Assembly (NCBI GenBank): GCA_016717325.1 | Contig: JADKFV010000003.1 | Location: 124,001-188,000 of the forward strand | Length of the DNA: 64,000 bases | Direction of reading: 5' to 3' | Source: Bacteroidota bacterium | GTDB lineage: Bacteria > Bacteroidota > Bacteroidia > AKYH767-A > OLB10 | In this document: piece by piece, positions 19,319 to 30,620 of the stretch | How the letters are laid out: each line of letters begins with the position of its first letter | Position numbering within the stretch: the stretch's first letter is position 1 | Position numbers and translations under genes: made by a program | Notes under the pieces: model-generated | Told to the model about the DNA's origin: nothing | What the model saw: only the letters and a program-made list of their open reading frames with translations | Databases searched by the model: none

Positions 19319-20944
19319 ATGGAACACGTAATAGACGGAATTAAGATAACAATAGCCGAAAGTGAAAACACAAAAAAGTATGCGCATTTATTTACTTACG
19401 AAAGCCTGGCACTATTATCGGCTTTGCATGAAGAGATGAATCATGAACGCAATCGTTTGTTGAACGATCGCTTCTTTCTTTATCGCCAGTTAGAAACAGG
19501 TCATGTATCTAAACTTGTTGACTTGAACAATGAGGTAAAACAAAATTGGAAAATTGCCAATACCAATTCAGCATTGATGCGTAAGGTAGATATATGTTGT
19601 GCAGCAGATAACGATATTTTATTGAAGCGACTTTTACAACATCCTGTACATGCAAGTGATGGGTTGAATATTGTGGTAGATTTCGAAGACTCAATGAAAC
19701 ATCATTGGGATAACCTTCTAAACGGAATGAGCAATATTCAAACAATTCTTTCGCCAGCCTATAGTGGTGTGCAAGTTTTGCCGGGCCTTAGTTTTAGAAT
19801 ACGCAGTCTTGCCGACTCTGAAGAAAAAGTACTTATAAATAATGAGCCTGTTTGTGCAGGGTTGTTCGATTTAGTGATGAGTTTTTGTTTGGCAACCGAA
19901 ATTTTTAATAAGGCCTCAATTACTTATTACATTCCGCAATGCGAGCATTATATGGAAGCGCGTTGGTGGAACGAAATATTGTTGTTGCTCGAAAATTTTG
20001 CGGGACTTCCTGAAAATTATTTCAAAACACTTTTTATTATTGAAACATTACCGGCTGCTTATCAGGTAGAAGCAATATTGCACGAAACCCTCACCCGCAC
20101 CTTGGGTATGTGTGCCGGTTACCGCGATAAAATTACCAGCGACTTACGTATAGTAACCAAGAAAGTAGATTTTGTTTTACCCGAGCGCATACATCTCGAT
20201 ATGCAGAATCCATACATTGCCGACTTTGCACAACATGTTATTGCAGTGTGTCATAAGCATGGAGCACTCGCTTTGGGCGGGCTCACTCTCAATGCATCGG
20301 GTAAGATTGATGATGTTGTAGATGCAAAAGTTTTGAAAAATAATGATGACATTAAAACACAACAGCAATTAGGATTCGATGGCTGTTGGGTGTCGCATCC
20401 TGATCATATTGCATTTGCAATGGAAATATTTAATACTTTAAATCAGTTACAAATTATTCCCGATGGTTTTTACGATACTCCCGATATGTTGAACGTTGCC
20501 ATGCAGCCGGTAACTATGGAAGGTTTGCGCGATAACATTCGCACTGCTATCACATTTTTACAGGCATACAAAGAAGGTTATGCAAGTATCATTCTCGACA
20601 ATCGATTAGAAGATGTTTCGACCTTCGAACTTATAAAAACACAGGTGGTGCAATGGTACCAGAAAGGTGTGGTGCTTGACGGTGGCGAAAAAATAAATAA
20701 CCGGCTTATCACAGATATTATTCTTGAAGAGTCGGATAAATTAGTAGAAGTGCTGCGTACCGAATTTGAAGGAAACCCAACCGGAGAACTTGGCGCCATT
20801 TTTAATACCTATAAAAAAGCTGCATTAGATTTCGAACAGATGATAGTAAATTCGGTTAGCAGCGATTTGTTGTACGAAAAAATAAAGTGCTTTATTCGTA
20901 AAAAAATATTGACGAAAATTTATTTCCTTTTTTCTAAATGCTAA
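19319..20944 (+). CDS. aceB: Malate synthase A-like protein
   Basis: Condenses glyoxylate with acetyl-CoA to malate in the glyoxylate bypass. Features of the A-type enzyme are VVDFEDSMKHHWDN, PQCEHYMEARWWNE (metal-binding region), FIIETLPAAYQVEAIL, HGALALGGL and GFDGCWVSHPDHIAFAMEIF. Length 541 fits malate synthase A. It is diverged: the usual VRPRG becomes FRIRSLA and the usual GRWDYIFS region reads AGYRDKITSDL. No isocitrate lyase gene is in the window, so the role in a complete bypass is uncertain. Its end overlaps the next gene by 7 bp. Confidence 0.82.
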   Translation: MEHVIDGIKITIAESENTKKYAHLFTYESLALLSALHEEMNHERNRLLNDRFFLYRQLETGHVSKLVDLNNEVKQNWKIANTNSALMRKVDICCAADNDILLKRLLQHPVHASDGLNIVVDFEDSMKHHWDNLLNGMSNIQTILSPAYSGVQVLPGLSFRIRSLADSEEKVLINNEPVCAGLFDLVMSFCLATEIFNKASITYYIPQCEHYMEARWWNEILLLLENFAGLPENYFKTLFIIETLPAAYQVEAILHETLTRTLGMCAGYRDKITSDLRIVTKKVDFVLPERIHLDMQNPYIADFAQHVIAVCHKHGALALGGLTLNASGKIDDVVDAKVLKNNDDIKTQQQLGFDGCWVSHPDHIAFAMEIFNTLNQLQIIPDGFYDTPDMLNVAMQPVTMEGLRDNIRTAITFLQAYKEGYASIILDNRLEDVSTFELIKTQVVQWYQKGVVLDGGEKINNRLITDIILEESDKLVEVLRTEFEGNPTGELGAIFNTYKKAALDFEQMIVNSVSSDLLYEKIKCFIRKKILTKIYFLFSKC

Positions 20945-21267
20945 AACCGAAAATAATTCTTCGTTCAAATCTCAATTTTGCGGGAATGGCGTTGTGGCCA
21001 TTTATTTTTCTTCATCGCGACCATGCCGAAAATAAAACCTTGCTCAATCACGAGTTGATACACATACGCCAACAATTGGAATTGCTCATTGTGCCATTTT
21101 TTTTAATTTATATTTTGCACTATAGTATAAATTTATTGTTGTATCGCAATCACCATAAAGCATACCGCAACATTTGTTTCGAGCGTGAGGCTTATGCAAA
21201 CGAGGCCGATATGAATTATATTGCTAATCGGAATTGGTTTGGCTTTATAATTTATTTGAAAAAATAA
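20938..21267 (+). CDS. Small membrane protein with HELIH zinc-type motif
   Basis: A 109-residue protein with an N-terminal amphipathic part, the motif NHELIHIRQQ (residues 37-46), a central membrane helix (LLIVPFFLIYILHYSINLLL) and a downstream FEREAYANEAD. The HExxH-like H-E-L-I-H plus the later Glu-rich stretch resemble minimal metalloprotease cores found as conserved hypotheticals in Bacteroidota. Its start codon lies within the end of the malate synthase gene, suggesting coupling. Confidence 0.7.
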   Translation: MLKPKIILRSNLNFAGMALWPFIFLHRDHAENKTLLNHELIHIRQQLELLIVPFFLIYILHYSINLLLYRNHHKAYRNICFEREAYANEADMNYIANRNWFGFIIYLKK

Positions 21268-21349
21268 TTGAGCACCCACAAAAAAAAGTTGCCATGAAAC
21301 CAAATCAACTAATAACATATTAATGCGAATCAAGTTTTAAAAAAATACA

Positions 21350-21843
21350 ATGATGCAAAGGTACATCAATCAACTATTAGAAGATATTATTAAAGCCGAA
21401 AGGGAAACACAAAATACATTGGCAGAAAATTTAGTGGATCACGCAGATTCGCTAGACATAGATTCGCTAGAATCGGATGCGATGGATGAGGATTTTGAAG
21501 ATTTAGAACGTTGGATGGAAAGTGACCCTGCTCAAACATTCAGTCATTTTTGTGGATTGCAAAAGGAGCAATTTCCCCCTGCCGAACGGCTTACGGAAAT
21601 TCAAATGCAACAAATTATAAATGCGTTTTATCATTTGTTGCATACTTGAATTTGGGAGCATCCATACCAGAAAAATTTCCAATTAACAGGCACTATACAT
21701 TACTCACAAGCATGCTTGACGAAAAAACAACGATAGTAAATAGTGGTTTTATAACGTTTGATTTTTGCAGTGGCAATCCGGAAGGCTGCCGCTTCGAAGA
21801 GTATTGCGAGTGTTTAAAATATTGGAAAGAAGAAGGGGTTTAG
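21350..21843 (+). CDS. Conserved hypothetical protein (frameshifted)
   Basis: The N-terminal part (MMQRYINQLLEDIIKAERET... with acidic DSLDIDSLESDAMDEDFEDLE) loses frame at 21647 where one T is missing (CATACTTGAA). The restored frame continues LNLGASIPEKFPINRHYTLL, TFDFCSGNPEGC and CLKYWKEEGV to a stop at 21841-21843. Total about 164 residues. The Cys-containing tail CSGNPEGCRFEEYCEC could bind metal. I do not recognise the family. It is probably transcribed with the malate synthase and HELIH genes. Confidence 0.6.
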
Positions 21844-21860
21844 GATGTAACGGTGACTGT

Positions 21861-22127
21861 ATGCGTTTTTATAGAAATAATAATACATTAATTCATTTAT
21901 CAGTTTTTGAACAAATTCAGAATGCTATTGAAGTAATAGTTGAATCAAAAATGCAAGGAAATGTCAACACCTTTTCCACTTTTGATATTGAAAAATCCAT
22001 ATTGGAGTATTACATTTGTTCAAGCAATAAAAAATTGGCTAATTTGTTTTTTATTGGTGTTTTTTACTTTGTCACTTTTGCGCATGTTAACCAACACAAT
22101 AACAAAACGCCTAAACTGCAATCTTAG
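21861..22127 (+). CDS. Possible small hypothetical membrane protein
   Basis: An 88-codon open frame starting ATGCGTTTTTATAG with native-looking codon use and one hydrophobic segment (LANLFFIGVFYFVTFAHV) near the C-terminus. No family is recognised and no good ribosome-binding site is seen. It could be chance. Confidence 0.3.
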   Translation: MRFYRNNNTLIHLSVFEQIQNAIEVIVESKMQGNVNTFSTFDIEKSILEYYICSSNKKLANLFFIGVFYFVTFAHVNQHNNKTPKLQS

Positions 22128-22631
22128 TTCAAAGTGTAACGTTATGATTTAACGAATCTTCTTAATTATTTTATAGTTGACTTGCAAAATTTACACACTA
22201 TATAATTAAACACAGAAGAATTTATGAAAGGAATATTTCTTTACGAAGTGCGATGCGGTAAGCGTTTCTGCAATCGAGGGAAGTTATTGAAAGATTGAAA
22301 CGTCACATTTTTGTGAACACAGCAAAACTTCGTTGGGTGCGAAGCACCAACCATGAAGCCTATATTTCACTCACTCTTTGGTGGTGCTTGTAGTGTGTAA
22401 CTCGAATTGTTCGCAAGACTGTTGTTGAAATTTTATGCTTTGGCGTTTGCTCTTAGTTTGGATGGAGAGTTGTAACGGTGACAGTATACGTTTGTAATTA
22501 TGGCCATCAGAAATTTACAGATAAAATTCAAATTTTCATATCTGCAAAACGGCATTACATTATTACATGCAATTGTGTTGTGTATTACCTGTAAGCTGTT
22601 TATTATTTTAAATTTGTTGGGCAAAGTAGCG
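22128..22631. other. Intergenic stretch without a recognisable gene
   Basis: No supported CDS or RNA gene. A short palindrome GGTGCGAAGCACC lies near 22336. The block TGTAACGGTGACAGTATACG at about 22473 is a near copy of TGTAACGGTGACTGTATGCG at 21846, so the region may include a decayed duplicate. Confidence 0.4.
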
Positions 22632-25513
22632 CTATGTTATTTTTTTTAAGGCAGTTTTTTTCCAAAACCAATAAAGAAAAAGTGATAGCATTGAGAGAAT
22701 TGCCAGCAACCAGGTAATTATCGGATTACCATATAAAGGTTCGGCATTACCTACTACAACTGAACCTGCCCAAAAAAATGGAATTTGACCAATGGCCGTT
22801 GACGACTCTTCCATATATTTTAGTTTGGCAAGTCGCAGTGCATCATCTTTTGATTCACCATTTTTTAAATGCATATAAAAATATTTTGCAATGATGGCCG
22901 AGGCGCGATCAGAAACTTCCCATAGCGTAATGACCTGGCCTTTGGCACCTGCATAAGTAAAAGCGCGCGACACACTCATTACCCCTTCACTAGCTGCAAG
23001 TGTTCCCTTGCCGCTAAAACAAGCGGAGAGATAAATAAATTGTGCGCTTGTGCGCAAACCGTAAATTGCAGCAAGCGACAAGTTATTGTCGCGCTTATCG
23101 GTTGCATCTTTTTTTGAAAATATCAAGCCTGAACTTCCCGGATTTTCTTCGTTAAAGGAGCCATGTACAGCTATGTGTAAAATTTCTACTTTCTGTAAAT
23201 TATTTTCTAATTGCTCACGGGTTGCTTTTTCGTTTAAATATAAATTGCCACTATTTAGTTGTTGCACATTTAATACTTCTTCTTCAATAAATGGTAAACT
23301 TGGATAAATGGAGTCGCCATATAATTGTTGGTTACTCTTATAGCAATGCCAAAAATTGCACAGGTTTTATTTCCAAACCACTGCTTCAACGGAGCTTTTT
23401 CGAGCAGCAAGCGATTGCTAAACAAAAAACTATGACTGTATTTTTTTATCAGGTACGGTACATCCAATGAATTACTTTCATTTGCGTTGGTCATCAAAGC
23501 ATCAAACGGAATACTTCCTATGATGCCATCGGGCACAATCTTTAAATTGCTTACATCATCTATTGCAGCAAAGTAATTCAATGGTTGCTCCAGCAATAAT
23601 TGATAAACGCTGTAAGCATTTTCAAAAGTGGCTGTTGTGGAAAAATTGGCGCCACCTTCTACATGTTGTATAAAATTAGTTATTGCTGTGAGTGTTGAAT
23701 CATTGCTGGCTATGATCCAATTTTGATATTGTTTTTTAGAAACCCCGAAAACAAAAATCTGCTGGCTACCTAAAAAATATTCCACAAGAATGCTTCCCGG
23801 TTTTAGTACTTGCTGAATATCGTCAATCGAAGCTTTTTGTTCAGGTACTGTGAGCCAATAAAAATATCGTGGAAAATCTTTTTCAAGTCTATCGTCAAAC
23901 TCCTCCATGCGGTGTTTTACAGATTCAAGCGTCTTTAAAGTTTCATTGTAAGTCGGGTCAGATTTATCGGAAATTGAAAGTAGCGTTTGTGTCGCAGCAC
24001 CTAACTGTAAGCTAAGTTGCCTTTCTTGTTTCAACAGCGAATCAGGAATGCCAGCATTAACTTGTACAGCTTGTTTGTGTAATTTATCTCTTATGGCAGT
24101 GGCTTTGCTTTTTTCACAAAAAACAAGTGCGTCTTCAAAGTATTTTTTATTTTGTGTAAATTGGTATAGCCACAAGGCATTTTTTATGGCATGCTCATAA
24201 GTGTTACGTATTTTCCGTGTAAACTCAATTTTCGATTCCTGATGTCGGTATTGCAATCGTGAAAGTTGAATTATTGAATCGGCTTGCTGAAACAAATTAT
24301 GAGCATTTTCAGCCAGCTGCAAATCTTGTTTGCCTTGATATGAGCATAGTATTGCCTTATTTGATAACGGTTCTAAAGCTCTTTCGCTGCGTGGCGATTT
24401 CAGCGCAGCAATAAGTGCATCGTCAAATAATGCCATTGCCAAATTATTCATTTCTTTTTGTTGGTTCGCGTTTTGTTTCGCCTCTTGCACATATATATTT
24501 CCTAAAGCAAGTTGCGATTCAATGACATCGGAATGCCACGCGGGCAACTTTTGTTTTCGAAATTTAAGACTTATTTGTGCAAAATGTTTCGCTTTTTCAA
24601 ATTGATTTTCTGCTGAGGCTACTTTTGCCACTTCAATATAATGCCGTCCAAGTTCTATGGTGTCGCTATTTGCATTATGGATTTCAAACGAAAGATTTAA
24701 ATAAATCACTGCCGAATCTAAACTGTTCAGTTTGGCATAAGCCATGCCCATATTGTGAAATGACAATGCTTTAAAGTAGGTCTCCTTGTTCAAATTAAAA
24801 ATTTGAATTGCACGATGGTAATAAGTTATTGCTTTTGCAGGTTGATTTAAAAGATCAGTGGTGGCACCTAACATATTAAGTGCTACGCCATGATTAAAAG
24901 CATTGGTGTTTACACTTTCGTATTGATTGGATGCAATGGTTAGTTTTTCTAAGCACCGAGTATAGTCTTCAATAACAAATGCCAACTGTGCATCAGCGAG
25001 ATACAAATCTGCTTTAGTTTCATCGTAGGTATGTTCGGTTTTTTCAATCAGCGAAAGCTGACGTTCAATTAATTGTTCAGCAGTATCATAATGAAATAAC
25101 TGCAAATGCGATTGTGTAAGTCCGTTTAAGGTGTTTATTAACGGCTCTAAATATTTACCCTGATTTTTTTCTCTTAGCTGAAGCGCTTTGTTAAACCAAT
25201 CTATTGCATCGTTATAAGAATTATTAATGTAGTAAAGCACTCCGGCTTTATGATATAAGTTACCAATCGAACTGTCATGAGGAGATAAGCAAGTATTATA
25301 ATTATTTGCCGCATCGGTAATTAATGCGATGCCGCGATAATCGCCTAATGCCATGGCGGTATCAATAATCTTTTCAATTTCAGCGCGGCATGATGCTGCT
25401 GTAGCAGAATCTGCTTTGGTTAAAGGAAGATTTTTTTGACCGGTTTCATTGTCGGCAAACACGATTAACAAAAATAAAACAGCGAAAATAGTTACCTTTA
25501 AAAACTTGACCAT
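22632..25513 (-). CDS. TPR-CHAT caspase-like protease, secreted/membrane anchored (frameshifted)
   Basis: An N-terminal signal peptide (FLKVTIFAVLFLLIVFADN) is followed by about ten TPR-like helical repeats (e.g. AGVLYYINNSYNDAIDWFNK, ALSFHNMGMAYAKLNSLDSA) and a C-terminal CHAT domain, the caspase-like fold. The catalytic dyad is visible: His in ILHIAVHGSF and Cys in IYLSACFSGKG. A single membrane helix (ITWLLAILSMLSLFLYWFW) ends the protein. One base is missing near 23335; the corrected junction reads KSNQQLYGDSIYPSLPFIEEE. Restored length is about 960. It lies next to a subtilase gene on the same strand and near an ECF sigma factor. Confidence 0.82.
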
Positions 25514-25592
25514 GCTTCAATAAATTGGCGCAAGTTAAGTCAATTTTCAGGTACTATTTATAAGCAAAATTCAACTATTTCATCAGTTGCTA

Positions 25593-28143
25593 TTACTGTT
25601 TAGAAAAGGATTTAGAAACTCCATCAAATCTTAAAAAATACAATCCGGTTGATAAGTTTTTTATATCAATGGTGGTTGTTTTTATTCCATCATTAATACC
25701 GTGAACCATCATAAGTTTTCCTTGAGAGTTATAGATGTAAATTCGCTCTTCACTTGTGGCGCCTTCCCAATTTAAATGAATAAAACCACCTGCAGGATTC
25801 GGATATAGATTCATAGAAATTGGTAATTCCAAAATGTTTGAATTATCATTTTCCAAGCGAGCAATTGCAGGCGATTTCCATGGTGAGTTTACATTATTAC
25901 AGCAACGGTTCCTTATTTGCCATAGTGGTGAGCAAAGTGCCGGAAGAGTGAGTGAGTATGAATTTACGGAAGTGTCATTAATTGTAACAGTATTCCATGA
26001 TGATGATGAATTGCAACGCCATCTCAATTGCGTTCTGTTAATTTTGCAGGGGCCTTTTGCCCAGCTAAAAGTGGTCTTTAGGTTTTGAGAATTATATGTT
26101 GCAGAGAGTGCAACAGGAGCAAAGCAGGAAGTAGATATCAATGCTGATGCAGAGGCAGTACAACCCCGGCTATCAGAAACAGAAACCGAATAAGCTACAC
26201 TGCCACTGTTTAGTGATACCGTAACATCTGCTGTGGTCGCATCACCGGGTGACCATAAATAATTTAACGGACCAATACCACCTTGTGCAGTAGCTGTTAA
26301 TGTTGTTGGTGTGCAAGGACAAATAACAGTGTCGCTAAGTGGTGCTACTTCTACATGTAAACTGGCTAACGTTATTTGCGTAACACTGCTGCATCCGTTA
26401 GGAGTTGTAGTAGTAACTGAATAGGTATTCGTAATGTCAGGACAAACATTAATAGAAGTAGTTTTTAATCCGGTATTCCATAAATAATTTGCACCTGCTA
26501 CAGCATTACTTATTTCGAGAATGGTGCAGTCATCACTACAACTAACAGGTTGCAAAATGGTTTGCGCAAGCGGGGCTGATGCGCCAAAAACATTCAGCGT
26601 TTCGGATGCCGTGCTGCCTGCGCCATCTGTAACAGTTACGGTATAGGTACCGGCAACTGTAATGTTTCTGTTTTTGCCGGTGCTTCCATTACTCCATACA
26701 AATGAATAAGGACTTTGACCACCTGTTGCCGATGCAGTTAAAGTAGCATTGCCTCCAATACACAAAACTTTATTTGCCTTTGCAGTTACCATAAGTGGAT
26801 TGGCAGACGGCAAATAGTTATCACAAAAAGTTAGCATCCGTCCTGATGAAACATAATTTACAAGATCAACTGAAGGTGTACTTCTGTTTAATAAATCATA
26901 TTTTATTTTCTTCCAGTTAAATACACTATCCTTTGATGCAGCTAATGCAGCGGCCGCTGTAACGTGAGGCGCTGCCATAGAAGTACCGGTTAAATATCCG
27001 TAAGTTCCATCAAGCAATGCACTGTATATTTCAATTCCCGGTGCTGCTATGTCAACAGTTGTGGCCATAATTTGAAAATGATGCAAGCTCATTTTCGCAG
27101 GTGCCTGCTGCTACCACTATTATATTAGGATTGGGCAGTGCAGCAGGACAGTATTTCACTGCCATACCATTATTTAAAATTATTGGTAGGTCAATATTGA
27201 TAGAGTCATTACCTGCTGCTGCTATAAATAGCGTCCCTTTGTAGGTTTTTCCAAAGTCCATTAGATACTCCACAATGGTGGGCTTACCGTTTGCATTAAC
27301 CGGAGACAAATAAGCAAAACTCATATTTACAATTTTGATATCGAAGCGTAATGCATAATCAATTGCCTGCACCACTTGCCAAATTGAACCTACGCCCTCT
27401 TGATTATGTGTTTTCAACATCATAATTTTATTGCGTTTCATATCATTGTTTTCACTTTGTTTTAGTGCAGCTAATCCTGCAGTATGCGAACCGTGGCCGT
27501 TATCATCTAAAGGCATATTATCATTGTTATGAAAATCCCAACCCCTAACATCATCTGTAAAACCGTTTTTATCGTTATCGATATTTAAAGATTTGCCAGA
27601 CACCCCTGCATTTTGAAAAGGCCGGTTTATAAAAATCGGATGATTGGGCAACCAAACTGCACGCGTTCCTGTTGGTTCGCCATCAAAACCGGTATCCATA
27701 AAAGACATATTTACAGCGGTTGTTCCAGCAATACAATCAAACAAGGAATCGTTGTAACACAATGGTGCCTGCGGAACACCCGGGTCGTCATCATTGTCAT
27801 CTATATTTAACATTAATGGAGCTGAATAATTCATAGAACCGCCTTTTATGCGGGGTTTACCAATGGCATGATTCAAAATTCCTGAAACGCCTCCGTAAGC
27901 GGCAATGGTATCCAATGGAATTTGCCATAAGTGAATTCTTGTGAATGGCGTGGTTGCCAATTCTACTGCCTGCAACTCTTGCTTTAGCTCATTAATAGCA
28001 GCGGTATCTTGCTCATCATCAAACACCAATAAAATTTGAGTGCTATCTGCATACTCCAAAAAGTCAGATTGTGCTTGTAAACTTACAGGTCCAATTACTA
28101 TTTGAAATAGAATGAAACTTAGTATATATATTAATCTTTTCAT
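25593..28143 (-). CDS. Subtilisin-like S8 serine protease with T9SS tail (frameshifted)
   Basis: A signal peptide (MKRLIYILSFILFQIVIG) precedes an S8 domain with Asp in VNMSFMDTGFD, His in NGHGSHTAGLAAL and Ser in GTSMAAPHVTAAAAL. After the protease come PKD/SprB-like beta domains (GGQSPYSFVWSNGST, TVTVTDGAGSTASE, GGIGPLNYLWSPGD), a Cys-rich module, and a T9SS sorting domain (NLYPNPAGGFIHLNWEG...NLSTGLYFLRFDG). One extra T near 27062 shifts the frame (NYGHN then VDIAAPG). Restored length is about 850. It is expected on the cell surface or secreted. Confidence 0.87.
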
Positions 28144-28226
28144 GATGTCTTTTGATTAAGCTTTTTATGGGCTTTTAGTAGTCCTTAATAATGAGGCAAG
28201 AAACTGATTTGCTCAACTCTTGTAAA

Positions 28227-28262
28227 CACCAAATTACCAGAAAAGTTTCCGGTAATTTGGTG
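28227..28262 (-). terminator. Strong hairpin after the FN3 gene, weak terminator
   Basis: A perfect 12-bp stem CACCAAATTACC / GGTAATTTGGTG with a 12-base loop lies 34 bp past the stop of the minus-strand FN3 gene. Only a short TTTA follows on the minus strand, so it may end or stabilise the FN3 transcript. Confidence 0.55.
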
Positions 28263-28295
28263 GATAAGCCAAGCTACTGCTACTGTTAACAAAAT

Positions 28296-30322
28296 TTAGT
28301 TAGCGATTACAATTTTTTGAACAGCACTAACTTCATTTGCATACGATAAGTAAATAAAGTAAATGCCATTTTTTAATGAGGTTACATCTATTCTATTGGA
28401 TTGCAACGAAAACACTTTTTCTAATATGGTTTTTCCAGTTATATCTTTAATATTTATAATTCCTGCTGAGTTGTCGGTGTTAATTTCAATAAATCCATTG
28501 TTTGCAGGATTTGGAGTAGCTGTAAACTTAATTGAACTTTGATAAACAGCGCCAAGTTTATTCGCTAAAGCAGCATTATCATTTGCCAATTTATTTGCAG
28601 GCGTTGTAAACTGAACATCTGAACCATAAGGCGAACAATTTGCTTTTACTCTCCAAACATATTGCTGACCAGGTGTTAAGCCGTTAATAGTTGCAAATGC
28701 TGTTGTAAAAGTACCTACAGTAGTGTAAGTTAATGCATCTCTAAACGGTATTCAACTAAATAATTAGCTGCAACATTAACTGCTTCCCACTCTACCATAG
28801 CTGAAGTAGCTGTTACCGAAATGGTGTTGGTGTTTGATGGTGCTGAGCAAGATGTTCCTCCACCTCCGCTATTAGAACCTACAGTAAACAATGCGATACT
28901 TGAATAAACTGAGCAGCTTGATTTTACCTTGAACTCATAAGTAGCACCTTGTTGCAATCCTGTTAAGGAAACGCTAAGGCCTTGAACCAAAGATATAGTT
29001 GTAAAAGCTCCTACGCCCTGCACTCTGTACTGCACTGTGTAACTGAATGCACCTGAACTCGCTGACCAGCTTAAATCTGCACTGGTATTTGAAGTGCTAA
29101 CTGCATTTAAATTTGATGGCTGTGAGCAAGCGGTATTGTTGCCACCACCACCTGAATTGAAAACTGCTATACTTGAATAAGAAGAACAATTTGCTTTTAC
29201 TCTCCAACGATAAACAGTGCTTTGATTTAAACCGGTAACGGTGTAAGAAGTACCTTGAATACCTGTTACATTAGTCCATGTAGTAGTACCGTTGGCTCTG
29301 TATTGCAAACGATAGTTGTTAGCTCCTGAACTGGCAGACCAGCTTAGCTCAACGCTTGTAGGTGTTAAATTGTTGGCATTAAGATTTGATGGCTGTGAGC
29401 ATTGTGCCATTTTATTTGCAGGCGTTGAAAACTGAACATCTGAACCATAAGGCGAACAATTTGCTTTTACTCTCCAAACATATTGCTGACCAGGTGTTAA
29501 GCCGTTAATAGTTGCAAATGCTGTTGTAAAAGTACCTACAGTAGTGTAAGTTAATGCATTCTCTAAACGGTATTCAACTAAATAATTAGCTGCAACATTA
29601 ACTGCTTCCCACTCTACCATAGCTGATGTAGCTGTTACCGAAATGGTATTGGTATTGGATGGTGCTGAACAAGTTGTTCCTCCGCCTCCACTGGTTGAGC
29701 CTGCTGTAAATAATGCGATACTTGAATAAACTGAGCAGCTTGATTTTACCTTGAACTCATAAGTAGCACCTTGTTGCAATCCTGTTAAGGAAACGCTAAG
29801 GCCTTGAACCAAAGATATAGTTGTGAAAGCTCCTACGCCCTGCACTCTGTACTGAACAGTGTAACTGAATGCACCGGGACTTGCTGACCAACTTAAATCT
29901 GCACTCGTATTAGAGGTAATGGTAGCATTTAAGTTAGAAGGCTGTGAGCATGCGGTATTATTGCCTCCACCACCTGAATTGAAAACTGCTATACTTGAAT
30001 AGGTAGAGCAATTTGCTTTTACTCTCCAACGGTAAACAGTACTTTGATTTAAACCCGAAACAGTGTAAGATGTACCTTGAAAAGCAGTAACATTAGTCCA
30101 TGTTGCAGTGCCATTAGCCCTGTATTGCAAACGATAATTATTAGCTCCCGAACTTGCAGACCAGCTCAACTCAACACTAGTAGGCGTTAAATTGTCGGCA
30201 TTAAGATTTGATGGCTGAGAGCATTGTGCCGATGCAGTATTAAATACTGACAGGCATGCGATAACTGTAAATAATAGTACAGTTCGAATAGATGATGCGA
30301 AGAAATTTTTTACTTTTTTCAT
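28296..30322 (-). CDS. Fibronectin type III repeat surface protein with T9SS tail (frameshifted)
   Basis: A signal peptide (VLLFTVIACLSVFNTASAQ) is followed by six FN3 domains of about 90 residues, each opening CSQPSNLNA or CSAPSNTNT and closing RVKANCSTYSSIAVF or similar, joined by glycine-rich linkers. Domains 1-3 and 4-6 are near-identical copies. A missing T at about 28739 breaks the frame in the second copy; the first copy at about 29560 has it. After the break the frame continues through the last FN3 and a T9SS domain (ATPNPANNGFIEINTD...SLKNGIYFIYLSYAN). Likely an adhesin or matrix protein. Restored length is about 675 residues. Confidence 0.85.
28739..30250 (-). repeat. Tandem duplication of a ~822-bp three-FN3 block
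   Basis: The sequence around 28747 (ggtattcaactaaataatta) recurs at 29569 with an offset of 822 bp, and neighbouring blocks match along most of the unit with scattered substitutions. The unit encodes three FN3 domains. High identity points to recent duplication or gene conversion. Confidence 0.85.
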
Positions 30323-30586
30323 TTTTTTGTTTTTTAATTGATAAATTAATTTTTAATAATTTGAAATGCTTTTTAACCGGTTGTACATATAATAACTTAT
30401 TTGCTTCCTGGTAAGGAACATTTGAAAAATAATTTTCTACTTTATTCATATTGCATTGACCAGCAACAAATTAAAAAGTAAATTTTTTATTTCATCGGCT
30501 TAGTCCTTACCTATAGAAGTTTCATGTATTATAAACCAAAGTGGCTTAGTAGCTAATTTCTACAGAATTTATTGATACAAAAAATA

Positions 30587-30594
30587 TAGTTTTG
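30587..30594 (+). promoter_or_regulatory. Possible -7 box for the sigma factor gene
   Basis: TAGTTTTG fits the Bacteroidota TAnnTTTG -7 element and lies 26 bp upstream of the ATG at 30621. No convincing -33 TTG at standard spacing was seen. Confidence 0.35.
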
Positions 30595-30620
30595 TAGTTT
30601 GGCTTACCTTGTATATTGAT

